This document shows positions 37,630 to 45,872 of a DNA stretch of 64,000 bases, one piece after another. The first letter of the stretch is position 1, and each line of letters opens with the position of its first letter. The notes below the pieces were generated by a model. That model saw nothing but the letters and a program-made list of their open reading frames with translations, did not search any database and was not told the DNA's origin. The DNA is from Streptomyces sp. NRRL S-87 (GTDB lineage Bacteria > Actinomycetota > Actinomycetes > Streptomycetales > Streptomycetaceae). Both the position numbers and the translations under genes were made by a program. The stretch lies in the NCBI RefSeq assembly GCF_000719335.1, contig NZ_JOGB01000005.1, positions 124,001 to 188,000 on the forward strand, in the 5' to 3' direction.

Positions 37630-38826
37630 CTAGCGGTCCTTGACCGCTCGCAGCACCACGAACTTCGGGTCGCTGGCGACCAGTTCGCAGTTCCCGAAGA
37701 GCCGCCGCAGCTTCAGGTGGTAGCCCAGGTGCCGGTTGCCGATCACCCAGAGCTCCCCGCCCTTGCGCAGGGCGCGCCGCGACTGACTGAACATCCGCCA
37801 GGCCGTCGCGTCCGTGGTGGCCTGCTGGGAGTGGAAGGGCGGGTTGTTCAGCACCGCGTCCACCGTGCCCGGCGCCACGTCCGCGAGGCCGTCGCCCACC
37901 ACGAACTGGGCGAGCCCCGGGCGGCGGGACGCGTTCGCACGGTACGTCGCCTCGGCGGACGCGACCGCCTGGTACGACTCGTCCGTGAAGATCACGTCCA
38001 CCTCGGGGCTGTGCTTGGCCAGCGCCGTGCCGACCACGCCGTTGCCGCAGCCCAGGTCCGCGATCAGGCCGGGGCCGCGCCACGGCGGCAGGTGGGCGAG
38101 CAGGAAGCGGGTGCCGATGTCCAGCCGGTCGGCGCAGAACACCCCGCCGTGGTTGGTCACCGTCAGACCCTCGGCGGGCCCGGCGCCCGCCTCGGGACCG
38201 AGGGTGTAGGTGAGCGGCCACGGGTTGGCCGGCTCCTCCTCCTGGAGCTCCGGGGTGGTGAAGATCAGCCGCGCCTTGCGCTCGGCGAGCGAGGTGCGGG
38301 TGGGGCCCAGGATCGTCTCGAACAGCTTGAGCGTCGAGGTGTGGATGTCCTTGACCATGCCCGTGCCGACCACCACGGAGCCCGCGTGGAGGCTCGGGGC
38401 CAGCCTGCAGAGCTGGTCCTCGAGCAGGGCGAGGCTCTTGGGCACCCGTACGACCAGGACGTCGATCCGCTCGGGCGGGGCGTCCTGGGTGCTGAGCAGC
38501 CGTACCGCGTCCGGGGCGACCCCGGCGCGGTCGAGGTTGGCGCGGGTGGCGCGCTGGGTCAGGTACGAGTCGGTGATCTGCGTGAGGGTGCCGGTCCGGC
38601 CCGCCAGGGCCGTGACCAGGGCGCCCCAGCGGTCGCCGAGCACGGTCACGGCGCGCCCGGCCACCTCGACCGGCCCCACCTCCCCGGTACCTCCGTCGAG
38701 GTGCCGGAGCAGGTACTCGTCCGCGGCGTCCCAGGCGCGCAGCCGGTCGCGGGGGTCCTCGGGGAAGCGGGTGAGCCGGTACGTGCCCCAGGGGGCGGTC
38801 AAACGGTCTTCAGCGGTGCCAGTCAT
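37630..38826 (-). CDS. rlmG: 23S rRNA guanine-N2 methyltransferase RlmG-like
   Basis: This is a SAM-dependent rRNA methyltransferase of the RsmC/RlmG class (398 residues), with a degenerate N-terminal copy of the fold and an active C-terminal domain. The SAM motif is IADLGCGNGVVGTALA, and the catalytic motif is NNPPFHSQ. In E. coli RlmG modifies G1835 of 23S rRNA. The ATG at 38826 is in a good context. It may be co-transcribed with the upstream TPR gene (40-base gap). Confidence 0.87.
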   Translation of the reverse strand: MTGTAEDRLTAPWGTYRLTRFPEDPRDRLRAWDAADEYLLRHLDGGTGEVGPVEVAGRAVTVLGDRWGALVTALAGRTGTLTQITDSYLTQRATRANLDRAGVAPDAVRLLSTQDAPPERIDVLVVRVPKSLALLEDQLCRLAPSLHAGSVVVGTGMVKDIHTSTLKLFETILGPTRTSLAERKARLIFTTPELQEEEPANPWPLTYTLGPEAGAGPAEGLTVTNHGGVFCADRLDIGTRFLLAHLPPWRGPGLIADLGCGNGVVGTALAKHSPEVDVIFTDESYQAVASAEATYRANASRRPGLAQFVVGDGLADVAPGTVDAVLNNPPFHSQQATTDATAWRMFSQSRRALRKGGELWVIGNRHLGYHLKLRRLFGNCELVASDPKFVVLRAVKDR

Positions 38827-38866
38827 CGTGTGCCCAGGCTATCCGAGCCGCGGCGTGCTCGACGCG

Positions 38867-39220
38867 TCACTCCTCGCCGAAGTCGCCCGCCATCGCCGCG
38901 GCGATCCGCAGGTACGGCGCTGCCTCCGCGGCACGCCCCTGCCGCTCCAGCGTCCGCCCGAGCATCAGCTGCGCGTAGTCCTCCACCGGCCAGCGCTCCA
39001 GGATCCCCCGCAGCTCGGTCTCGGCCCGGCCCAGCTGCGCCGAGTGGTAGTAGGCGCGGGCCAGCAGCAGCCGCGGTGCCAGCTGCTCGGGGACCTCCGC
39101 GGCCAGCCCCGACAGCACGCGCGCGGCGTTCGTGTACTCCTTCGCCTCGAAGAACAGCTGCGCCCGCGTCCAGCGCTCCGCCGCGGTCCCGTGCTCGTAG
39201 TACGCCATGGCCCCGGTCAT
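38867..39220 (-). CDS. Small TPR repeat protein
   Basis: This is a 117-residue all-helical protein made of about three tetratricopeptide-like units (AQLFFEAKEYTNAARVLSGL, RLLLARAYYHSAQLGRAETE, LMLGRTLERQGRAAEAAPYL). It is a soluble adaptor-type protein of unknown partner, conserved next to pirin and rlmG in my memory of Streptomyces genomes. A second possible start is the ATG at 39208. Confidence 0.78.
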   Translation of the reverse strand: MTGAMAYYEHGTAAERWTRAQLFFEAKEYTNAARVLSGLAAEVPEQLAPRLLLARAYYHSAQLGRAETELRGILERWPVEDYAQLMLGRTLERQGRAAEAAPYLRIAAAMAGDFGEE

Positions 39221-39363
39221 CTCCGCCCAGCCGTCCTTTCGCCGTCCGTTCCGTTCCGCCCGTGCAACACCACCGGACGCTTTAAGATTCCACTAAAAGT
39301 GGGACCGGTCGCGGGTGCGGTACTCGCCCCGGGCCCGCCCCCCGCGGGTTTAGGTTGTGGGAC

Positions 39364-40329
39364 ATGAGCAATCTCGATCGCCAGGCAAGCCTCTCGGTCT
39401 GCGGCGGCCGCGGCTTCGTCGTCGCGGAGCCCGTACGCGAACTCCTCCCTCCGCGTCACGTCAAGCTCGGCGAGTCCACCGAGGTCCGTCGACTGCTCCC
39501 GAACCTGGGGCGCCGCATGGTGGGCGCCTGGTGCTTCGTCGACCACTACGGACCCGACGACATCGCCGACGAGCCCGGCATGCAGGTGCCCCCGCACCCC
39601 CACATGGGCCTGCAGACGGTCAGCTGGCTCCACGAGGGCGAGGTGCTGCACCGTGACAGCGTCGGCAGCCTGCAGACCGTGCGCCCCCGCGAGCTCGGCC
39701 TGATGACCTCGGGCCGCGCGATCAGCCACTCGGAGGAGAGCCCGAAGCCCCACGCCCGCTTCCTGCACGGCGCGCAGCTGTGGGTGGCGCTGCCGGACGC
39801 CCACCGGCACGTCGAGCCGCACTTCCAGCACCACGCCGACCTACCCCGGGTGACGGCCGCCGGGCTGGACGCCACGGTGATCCTCGGCTCCCTCGACGGC
39901 GCCGCCTCGCCGGGCACGACGTACACCCCGATCGTCGGGGCCGACCTCAGCCTCACCGCGGGCGCCGACCTGCGGTTGCCGCTGGATCCCGACTTCGAGT
40001 ACGCGGTCCTGGCGATGTCCGGCGAGGCGCACGTCGACGGCGTCCCGGTGCAGGCCGGCTCGATGCTCTACCTCGGCTGCGGCCGCACCGACCTCCCGTT
40101 GCGCGCCTCCTCGGACGCGTCGGTCATGCTGCTGGGCGGCGAGCCGTTCGAGGAGGAGATCGTCATGTTCTGGAACTGGATCGGCCGCTCCCACGAGGAT
40201 ATCGCACAGGCCCGAGAGGACTGGATGAATGGGACACGCTTTGGCGAGGTAAAGGGCTACGGCGGCCCTCCACTTCCGGCCCCATCTCTCCCCCCGACGC
40301 ACCTGAAGCCACGAGGACGAGTCCGCTGA
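39364..40329 (+). CDS. Pirin family protein with element-supplied C-terminus
   Basis: This is a bicupin pirin, an iron-binding protein acting as a redox sensor or quercetinase-like enzyme (321 residues). Metal ligands lie in PPHPHMGLQTVSWLHEGE (two His and one His/Glu cluster). The 5' 800 bases have ordinary Streptomyces codons. From the 23-bp core at 40165-40187 onward the last 50 codons use rare codons (GTA, CTT, ACA, TTT, CGA), and the original GC-rich 3' end is found displaced at 45944-46108. The gene therefore remains full length because the integrated element restored it. The replacement tail differs by about 8 residues (for example DIAQAREDWMNG versus EIAQAREDWTNG). Confidence 0.92.
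   Translation: MSNLDRQASLSVCGGRGFVVAEPVRELLPPRHVKLGESTEVRRLLPNLGRRMVGAWCFVDHYGPDDIADEPGMQVPPHPHMGLQTVSWLHEGEVLHRDSVGSLQTVRPRELGLMTSGRAISHSEESPKPHARFLHGAQLWVALPDAHRHVEPHFQHHADLPRVTAAGLDATVILGSLDGAASPGTTYTPIVGADLSLTAGADLRLPLDPDFEYAVLAMSGEAHVDGVPVQAGSMLYLGCGRTDLPLRASSDASVMLLGGEPFEEEIVMFWNWIGRSHEDIAQAREDWMNGTRFGEVKGYGGPPLPAPSLPPTHLKPRGRVR
40165..40187 (+). repeat. attL core, 23 bp
   Basis: This is the left copy of the recombination core, starting ATGTTCTGGAAC and ending GGCCG, identical to 45944-45966. After the core the two copies diverge at once (C against G) but remain related, because both encode the pirin C-terminus. Confidence 0.85.
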
Positions 40330-40412
40330 CCTGTGATTATTCGGAAGCCTGACCTCTTAGGCGGCTTGGCGTACACGCCTCCGCTTGTTGAGCTCGTGGG
40401 ATTGTCGATCGA

Positions 40413-40447
40413 GCCCTGCGCTCCCCTTCCGGGAGCGCAGGGCTTTT
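40413..40447 (+). terminator. Intrinsic terminator after pirin
   Basis: GCCCTGCGCTCCC and GGGAGCGCAGGGC form a perfect 13-bp stem with a 5-base loop followed by TTTT. It is a classical rho-independent terminator, carried on the element and ending pirin transcription before the cargo gene. Confidence 0.85.
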
Positions 40448-40485
40448 CCCTTCCATGGGTGTCCGTGGGAGGGTCTGTGTCTACG

Positions 40486-40505
40486 AATGCTGACCCAATG
40501 CTGAC
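40486..40505 (+). repeat. Left arm-type direct repeats (AATGCTGAC x2)
   Basis: AATGCTGAC occurs at 40486-40494 and 40497-40505, exactly 11 bases apart, one helical turn. The same motif recurs as an 11-base-spaced pair next to the integrase at 45873-45891, so these are probable arm-binding sites of the recombinase N-terminal domain. Confidence 0.6.
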
Positions 40506-40700
40506 TTTACTGATGAGTAATCAGATAGGCATCGTCCGTCTGCTTGATCGTTTGGGAGGCAGCGTCGAGCGGCTTGGCGGAGTACCTGGGCCCGCGGCGA
40601 TGCCAGGTGACGCCCGGAGGAGAGGGCGGTCGGAAGCTCGAGTATGGCCCCTCGTCGACTTGATGTACCGCTTGTAGAAGGTCGACAAGCAAGGACCTTG

Positions 40701-41957
40701 ATGGCCATGGGCTGCTGGAGCAGCGTCTTGCATCATGGGGTGATGGAGAGTGATGAGGACCTGCGCGTCGTGATGGTCATGGTTGACCCCGAGACCGAGA
40801 CCGTCGTGCTGACGAGGTCCGATGGCAAAGAGGCTCGGTTTCCGCTCACGTCCCCGATGTTCGAACCGAGCAGCTTGCTCTCCCGACTCGCCTATCCGCC
40901 CACCTTCGAAGGACTGCTTGTCCAGACCCGCAAAGGCGACACCATCGTGTTCGACTTGCCCCGCTCTGATGGGGCAGACCAGCTGAACGGCAGGTTGGTC
41001 GTCTACTTGGACCAGAACAAGTGGCGCCCCGTGAGTGACGTGCTCCAGGGGCGGTGCGGTGGCGCAGCCGCCGATCGGGAGGCGGCGCAGCGACTCGTGG
41101 AGTGGGTGGAGGCAGGAAGGATCATCCTTCCCGCCTCGGCGGGCCACTACTACGAGACGACGAAATGGTCCGACACTGAGGGGCGCTACCGTTTGGGCCT
41201 GTCCATCCTTCAGCTGAGTAGAGGCTGGCAACTGCGGGATCCCCTCCAGGTTCGTCGGGACGAGCTGCGTTGGCTGTTCCGCAACAGGCTGGCACCCGGT
41301 GGGGTATTGCCGACAGCTGTCACGCTGGCGCCGAACGTCATCCATTCCGCCGCGCGCGGGTTCACGCCCCTCGGCCCTCCGCCAGACTTTCCAGCGCAGG
41401 AAGCGTTTCAGCACGAAGCGCTCGTGTCGGCGACGACGCTCATCGATCTCATGCTGGACTCGGAAGGTGGGGAGCGAGGTCCGGAGACCGGCTGGACGCA
41501 GGACAACCAGCGGTTCAGTGATTGGTTGGACAGCCAGGACGGAGACTCCCAGAAGAAGCGCAAGGCAATCGATGCCTGGCTCTTTCGTGACCTCCAGCGC
41601 GAGTTGGCCGAGGAGTCGTACGCCGCCGGCCTGACGGCAGAGCGACTCAAGGAGTGGGGCAGCGCATCGCAGCCCGTGCAGGAACTGGCTGCCCTTCCGT
41701 GCCTCGGTCTATTTCGGGAGATGCTTCACGAGCGCCATCTCAACAAGGGGACCACCTGGAAGCCGAATGATGTGATCGACATGGTGTACCTGTCCTGTGC
41801 TGCTGGCTATGCGGACTTCGTCGTCTGCGAGCGGCAGATGCGTGAACCTTTGGCGCGTGGTATTGCCCGACTGGGGCGGTCCACCCAGGTCTTCCGAAGC
41901 CTCGCCGAAGCCGTATCCGCCATCGCGGCAGCACTCGACGCGGGATCGAATGCCTAA
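40701..41957 (+). CDS. PIN-like domain protein, cargo of the element
   Basis: This is a 418-residue protein I cannot assign to a named family. A central segment starts VVYLDQNKWRPVSDVL, the PIN-like nuclease opening (strand then Asp-Gln-Asn), followed by a helical stretch with SAGHYYETTKW. The C-terminus has NDVIDMVYLSCAAGYADFVVCE, resembling the second acidic site of PIN-like nucleases. The N-terminal 90 residues form a separate beta-rich domain. A metal-dependent RNase, perhaps a defence or addiction effector, is my inference. The ATG at 40701 has AAGGA 6 bases upstream; ATG 40743 is an alternative. The codon use is foreign. The stop sits directly at the left IS inverted repeat. Confidence 0.65.
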   Translation: MAMGCWSSVLHHGVMESDEDLRVVMVMVDPETETVVLTRSDGKEARFPLTSPMFEPSSLLSRLAYPPTFEGLLVQTRKGDTIVFDLPRSDGADQLNGRLVVYLDQNKWRPVSDVLQGRCGGAAADREAAQRLVEWVEAGRIILPASAGHYYETTKWSDTEGRYRLGLSILQLSRGWQLRDPLQVRRDELRWLFRNRLAPGGVLPTAVTLAPNVIHSAARGFTPLGPPPDFPAQEAFQHEALVSATTLIDLMLDSEGGERGPETGWTQDNQRFSDWLDSQDGDSQKKRKAIDAWLFRDLQRELAEESYAAGLTAERLKEWGSASQPVQELAALPCLGLFREMLHERHLNKGTTWKPNDVIDMVYLSCAAGYADFVVCERQMREPLARGIARLGRSTQVFRSLAEAVSAIAAALDAGSNA

Positions 41958-41977
41958 GGGTTGTCCCGTAATTGATC
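41958..41977 (+). repeat. Left terminal inverted repeat of IS5-type element
   Basis: This 20-base end begins GGGTTGTCCCGTAATTGA and matches, inverted, 44644-44663 with two mismatches. It belongs to the minus-strand IS5-type copy, of which it is the 3' end. Confidence 0.75.
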
Positions 41978-42022
41978 TTTAGTGGTTCGAGGCGCGGCCG
42001 GTCGACCGCGAGTGTGATGGCT

Positions 42023-43174
42023 TACTGAGGATTTCGACGTGGTGTCGGGGGCTGACATCCGCTGATCGTCGCGGTAGGCCGGTTGTATGAGGTATCCGCA
42101 GGGTGGGGGTCTGACGCCGGAGCGTCAGGCGTTCCGGGAGGGCCTTCGTTTGGAGGCGGCTGATCTCTTCGCCGAAGGTGTGCCCAGTGCCGTAGTCGCG
42201 AAGCGATTACGGGTCAGCGAGCGGTCGGTGCAGCGCTGGCGCAAGGCTTGGCGCGACGGCGGCCGAAGAGCCCTCCGTTCAAAAGGCCCGATGTGTCGGC
42301 CGCAGATCAGCCCCCGACAGTTCAAGGTGCTGGAGGCCGAGCTGGTCAAAGGGCCGGTCGCCCATGGCTGGCCGGACCAGACCTGGACGCTGGCCAGGAT
42401 CCAGAAGGTCATCGGCCGCCGTCTCCACAAGGTCCTGAGCATCGCGGCGGTCTACCAGACGATGCGACGCAACGGCTGGAGTCGACAGATCCCGGCCAGA
42501 CGCGCTCTGGAACGGGACGACACGGCGGTAGCCGGATGGGTGAAAGACGTGTGGCCGCACGTGGAATGACTGCGGCGGCGCTCGGGGCCTGGATCGTCTT
42601 CGAGGACGAGGCAGGCTTCTCGATGACGCCGCCTTCCCGCGGAACGTGGGCCGTCGCGCCCGCACACCCACGGTCCGGATGCGTGGCTGGACCCGCTGCC
42701 GCGTCACCCTCGCCGGGATGTGCTGCTACAAACCCGGCGAACGCTCGCGGCTGTTCTACAAACTCCACGTCCATAGCCGGCGACCCGCCAAGGGCGAGCG
42801 TCGCAGCTACGACTGGAGAGACTTCCGCTGGTTTTTGGTCTACGCCCACGGCCGGCTCGGCGCCCCGATCATCCTGATCTGGGACAACCTCAACACCCAC
42901 CGCACCAAAGGCATGCGCGACTTCATCGAGGCCACCGACTGGCTCACCGTCTACCACCTGCCCGCCTACACACCCGAACTCAACCCCGTCGAGGGCATCT
43001 GGTGAGCACTTCGGCGCACCGCTCACGCCAACACGGTCTTCACCACGCCTGAAGACCTCGTCCGATCCCTCAGAACCGGCCTCAAGAAGATCCAATACCG
43101 CAGCCACATCGTTGACGGCTGCCTCGCCGAGACCGGACTCAGACCCTGACGACATGACGCCAAAAACCTCAGTA
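42023..43174 (+). mobile_element. IS630-family insertion sequence (degenerate)
   Basis: The element body (42025-43172, 1,148 bp) is flanked by TA dinucleotides, the target duplicated by IS630/Tc1 elements. Imperfect terminal repeats start CTGAGGATTT at the left and end AAAACCTCAG at the right. It is inserted in the stop codon of the IS5-type transposase: removing it joins GCATA to AGCC and restores a TAA stop. Confidence 0.8.
42087..43149 (+). pseudogene. IS630-family transposase, two frameshifts and a stop
   Basis: The N-terminal HTH part (MRYPQGGGLTPERQAFREGL to WVKDVWPHVE) ends at a frameshift near 42568. The DDE domain then continues (IVFEDEAGFSMTPP, first Asp) and shifts again near 42650 (a lost G in a TGGGG run). 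The third frame carries CCYKPGERSRLFYKLH, the second Asp in LIWDNLNTHR and the Glu in YTPELNPVEGIW. A TGA then interrupts at 43003, before the remaining 48 codons to GLRP. The product cannot be functional. Confidence 0.85.
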
Positions 43175-43939
43175 TGCAGCCTGGATCAGGTTGTGTAGAC
43201 GGGCGATGCCGAGCATGGCGTGGTGGACGCCGTCGCCCTTGAGGCGGCAGTCGCGCAGGATCTTCCAGGTCTTCATCCGGGCGAAGACGTGCTCGACGCG
43301 GGCTCGGACCTGCTTGTGTTCACGGTTGTGCTCGGCCTGCCACTCGGTGAGTTCGCCGCCCTTGGAGCGTCGGTGCGGGATGACCAGGCCGGTCCCCGGG
43401 TAGCCACCGTCGGCGATCGTGGTTGTCCGGCCGACGGCCGCTTTGGCGCCGGACTCCTCCCATGCCTTGCAGTCGTTTCGATTGCCCGGCAGAGGTCTGC
43501 CGATCACCACGACCAGGCGGGAGTGGGCGTCGATGACCACCTGGTGGTTGGTGGAGTACCTGTAGTTCTTCGACTTCTCCGCGATGGTGTGGTCGCGGGT
43601 GGGGACGAGGGTGCCGTCGACGATCAGCACGGTGTCCTTGCGGAACCGCCTCCGGGTCCTGAGCGCCAACAGCGGGCCGACGTGGTCGATGATGCGGTCG
43701 GCCGCTGACTTGGACACGCCGAATAGCGGCGCGAGCTGCCGCAGTGTCAGGTTGGTCCGCCAGTAGGCCGCGACCAGCAGGACCCGGTCCTCCAGCGGAA
43801 GACTCCAGGGCCGGCCCGGCCGCACGGTGTCAGCGCCCTCTCGGCAGAGCGCTGTCATCAGCTTGCGGAAGTCGCGCGGGCTCAGCCCGGTGAACGGGGT
43901 TATCCAGGACGATTCCGACGCCGTGATCACACCAGCCAT
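43169..43939 (-). CDS. IS5-family transposase (DDE_Tnp_4 type)
   Basis: This is a 256-residue transposase with an intact reading frame. It has a helix-turn-helix region (LRQLAPLFGVSKSAADRIIDHV), the catalytic aspartates in LIVDGTLVPTRDH and IADGGYPGTGLVIPHR, and the glutamate in RARVEHVFARMKTWK. The last codons are altered: the native stop was split by the IS630 insertion, so the protein gains one tyrosine and stops at a TGA inside IS630. The 3' terminal repeat is displaced to 41958-41977 and the 5' repeat is not found, so the element is probably immobile although the protein may still be made. The ATG at 43939 is chosen from homology of the start; GTG at 43930 is possible. Confidence 0.82.
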   Translation of the reverse strand: MAGVITASESSWITPFTGLSPRDFRKLMTALCREGADTVRPGRPWSLPLEDRVLLVAAYWRTNLTLRQLAPLFGVSKSAADRIIDHVGPLLALRTRRRFRKDTVLIVDGTLVPTRDHTIAEKSKNYRYSTNHQVVIDAHSRLVVVIGRPLPGNRNDCKAWEESGAKAAVGRTTTIADGGYPGTGLVIPHRRSKGGELTEWQAEHNREHKQVRARVEHVFARMKTWKILRDCRLKGDGVHHAMLGIARLHNLIQAAY

Positions 43940-43979
43940 GGCGAGATCATCCCAGCCGTGATCACTGCTCCGGGAGCCA

Positions 43980-44598
43980 GCTCGCCGCCGCATACTGGCG
44001 GGCCAACCTCCGCTGCGGCAGTTGGCGCCGCTATTCGGCGTGTCCAAGTCGGCGGCCGACCGCATCGTCGACCGCAACGCCCCGGCGATGGCGCCGCAGC
44101 AGCGAACCGGTGGTGGCGACCAGCGCGGCGGCGGCCAGGTTCGCGGGCAGCTCGGTGATCAGTGCCACAAGGGTCCCGTGTTGCCGTCGCAGTTAGCAGA
44201 GCAATCGCCGGCGCCGGATGCCGCGGTCAAGATCAGCCCGAAGACGATGAGAGCCAGGACGATCCAAGCCACATGGGCGAAGTCATTGCCAGGTGGGATC
44301 TTCCGACCGCTGCTCTGCGGCACCTCAGTGTGGCTCTCGGGCTCGCCACTGGGTCCGTCGTGTCCCTCTGCCGCCATCGTGTCATCCCCCGTCGCGGTGT
44401 GTCCTCTCATGGCACGACGTCAGATCCCGTCCGTCAAGGCCTGCGGCGGGTTGCTATCGAGAAGAGCCGCACCGGCTTGACGGATCGTCGCGGACGGGGA
44501 GGGAGTGGACGCTGCGCTCTGGCCGGCTCAAGGGCGACGGCGTCCACCACGCCATGCTCGGCATCGCCCGCCTCCACAACCTTCTCCAGGCCGCATAG
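43980..44598 (+). pseudogene. Second IS5-type transposase copy, two fragments
   Basis: Two pieces of a plus-strand relative of the neighbouring transposase are visible. About 43980-44075 encodes AAYWRANL, then after a frameshift QLAPLFGVSKSAADRIVDR. About 44510-44598 encodes GRLKGDGVHHAMLGIARLHN and the C-terminal LLQAA. The catalytic middle is missing and replaced by about 430 unrelated bases that include a small minus-strand gene. The copy ends at the right terminal repeat (44644-44663). Confidence 0.75.
44159..44377 (-). CDS. Small single-pass membrane protein inside IS remnant
   Basis: This is a 72-residue hypothetical protein: an acidic, polar N-terminus (about 1-33), one strong hydrophobic helix (VAWIVLALIVFGLILTAASG) and a short tail with two cysteines (GDCSANCDGN). 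The ATG at 44377 has GGGGGAT 6 bases upstream; the frame is open 11 codons further up. It fills the gap where the second transposase copy lost its middle, so it came with an insertion or recombination. I do not recognise it. Confidence 0.5.
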   Translation of the reverse strand: MAAEGHDGPSGEPESHTEVPQSSGRKIPPGNDFAHVAWIVLALIVFGLILTAASGAGDCSANCDGNTGPLWH

Positions 44599-44643
44599 CC
44601 CGACCCACCGGCGATCAGCCCACCTCGTCCCGGCCATCTCAAC

Positions 44644-44663
44644 GGTCAATTACGGGACACCCC
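44644..44663 (-). repeat. Right terminal inverted repeat of IS5-type element
   Basis: GGTCAATTACGGGACACCCC is the inverted partner of 41958-41977. It ends the plus-strand transposase remnant and is followed by TTAA. Confidence 0.75.
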
Positions 44664-44693
44664 TTAACCGGGGATCCTCTGGTATAAGACCGG

Positions 44694-45848
44694 CTACGCA
44701 GTCAGATATACGTTGAGCATCTTGGCCGCCTGGCCGATCGATCCGGGCATGAGGCGCCGGTAGATCTTGAACGTGATCTCCAGGCTCTTGTGGCCCATCC
44801 ACTCCGCGACGTCGGTAATCGGGATGCGATGTGCGAGGCAGTTCGAGGCGAAGAAGTGTCTGCAACCGTAGATCACCATGTCCTCTGGGATGTCGAGGGC
44901 GCCAGAGCGCTTCAGCCTCTGCCATTGGTTCTGGAGCAGGTACGGCTGGTACGGACGGCCGGCGTCGTGCGGGTGGCGCAACAGATAGCCGTCCACCGTG
45001 CCGTACTTGTCGGCGTACCACTCGATGCTGTCCTTCACTCGGGCAGGCAGGGGAACGTCCCGATACTCGCCCGGCTTCCGGTGCTTGAGGCGCTCGTAGT
45101 GCTTGGTGGTCTGGTTGACCTGCTCGGTGACGCGGTACACGTCGTCGGCGACGATGTTGTTCACGTTGACCGCGGCCGCCTCCGCGTTGCGGAGGCCGCA
45201 CCCGCTCATGACGTCGACCAGCAGGGTGAAGATGTCGTCGCCCGCGAGGCGCAGGTTGCGCAACTGCTCGGGGGACGGGATGACGGCCTTCTTGGGGTCG
45301 TAAACCGGTGCTTGCACGCCGAGCAGTGGGCTCTCTTCGAAGAGGCCGAGGCGGTGCGCGTCGAGCAGGATCGCCTTGAGCTTGTCGAAAGCATTCGACT
45401 GCGTCGCCAGCCCGGCGCCGTTCCGCTCCATCGTGCGTATGAACCCGTCGACGACCTTGTGGTCGAAGGTGCCCATCCGGCGGCTGGCGAAGGCCGGATA
45501 GAGGTGGTGCTGCAGCAGCGAGTCGAGGTGGCCGACGGACGCCGGCGCGAGGTGGCGTTGGCCTTCCTTCCACGCGGTGGCGTACTCGTCGAACCGCATC
45601 TGGCTGTATCGCGCGATGCGCTCGGCCTTCGCCTGGTTCGCCGGCTTGGAGGCCTTCTGGTTGTGGATCTCCAACAGGCGCTCGGACGCCTTGTCCTTCT
45701 CGGCGAAGCCGGACTCCTGGCTCTGCTTGCCGAAGGCATTGCGGTACCGGATCTTCCAGCCGTGGGCACACTTCGGCCAATAGGAGGGCGCGTGCCCGCA
45801 GTCCTTGAAGACGGTGCCGATGCCGTGGATGGTTGTCGTGGCTGCCAC
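44694..45848 (-). CDS. Tyrosine recombinase (integrase) of the pirin-targeting element
   Basis: This site-specific recombinase of 384 residues presumably inserts and excises the element at the pirin core. It has an N-terminal arm-binding region with a possible metal-binding Cys/His cluster (CGHAPSYWPKCAHGW), a core-binding SAM-like domain (about 80-175) and a catalytic domain. The catalytic residues are R220 (GCGLRNAEA), K258 (KHRKPGE), R330 (YGCRHFFAS), H353 (WMGHKSLE) and the nucleophile Y363 (KIYRRLM). The usual His of the HxxR box is Tyr here (Y327). It starts at a GTG with AAGGAG upstream, 96 bases from the right core. Truncated IS elements lie immediately downstream, but the gene itself is intact. 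Confidence 0.9.
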   Translation of the reverse strand: MAATTTIHGIGTVFKDCGHAPSYWPKCAHGWKIRYRNAFGKQSQESGFAEKDKASERLLEIHNQKASKPANQAKAERIARYSQMRFDEYATAWKEGQRHLAPASVGHLDSLLQHHLYPAFASRRMGTFDHKVVDGFIRTMERNGAGLATQSNAFDKLKAILLDAHRLGLFEESPLLGVQAPVYDPKKAVIPSPEQLRNLRLAGDDIFTLLVDVMSGCGLRNAEAAAVNVNNIVADDVYRVTEQVNQTTKHYERLKHRKPGEYRDVPLPARVKDSIEWYADKYGTVDGYLLRHPHDAGRPYQPYLLQNQWQRLKRSGALDIPEDMVIYGCRHFFASNCLAHRIPITDVAEWMGHKSLEITFKIYRRLMPGSIGQAAKMLNVYLTA

Positions 45849-45872
45849 GGTGGTAGTACTCCTTGGCTTGCG

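Larger units (their letters stand above)
40330..40700. other. Left-end non-coding region of the element
   Basis: This stretch of 371 bases holds the pirin terminator (40413-40447), the left arm-type repeat pair (40486-40505) and, presumably, the promoter of the PIN-like gene. I find no gene. Confidence 0.6.
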
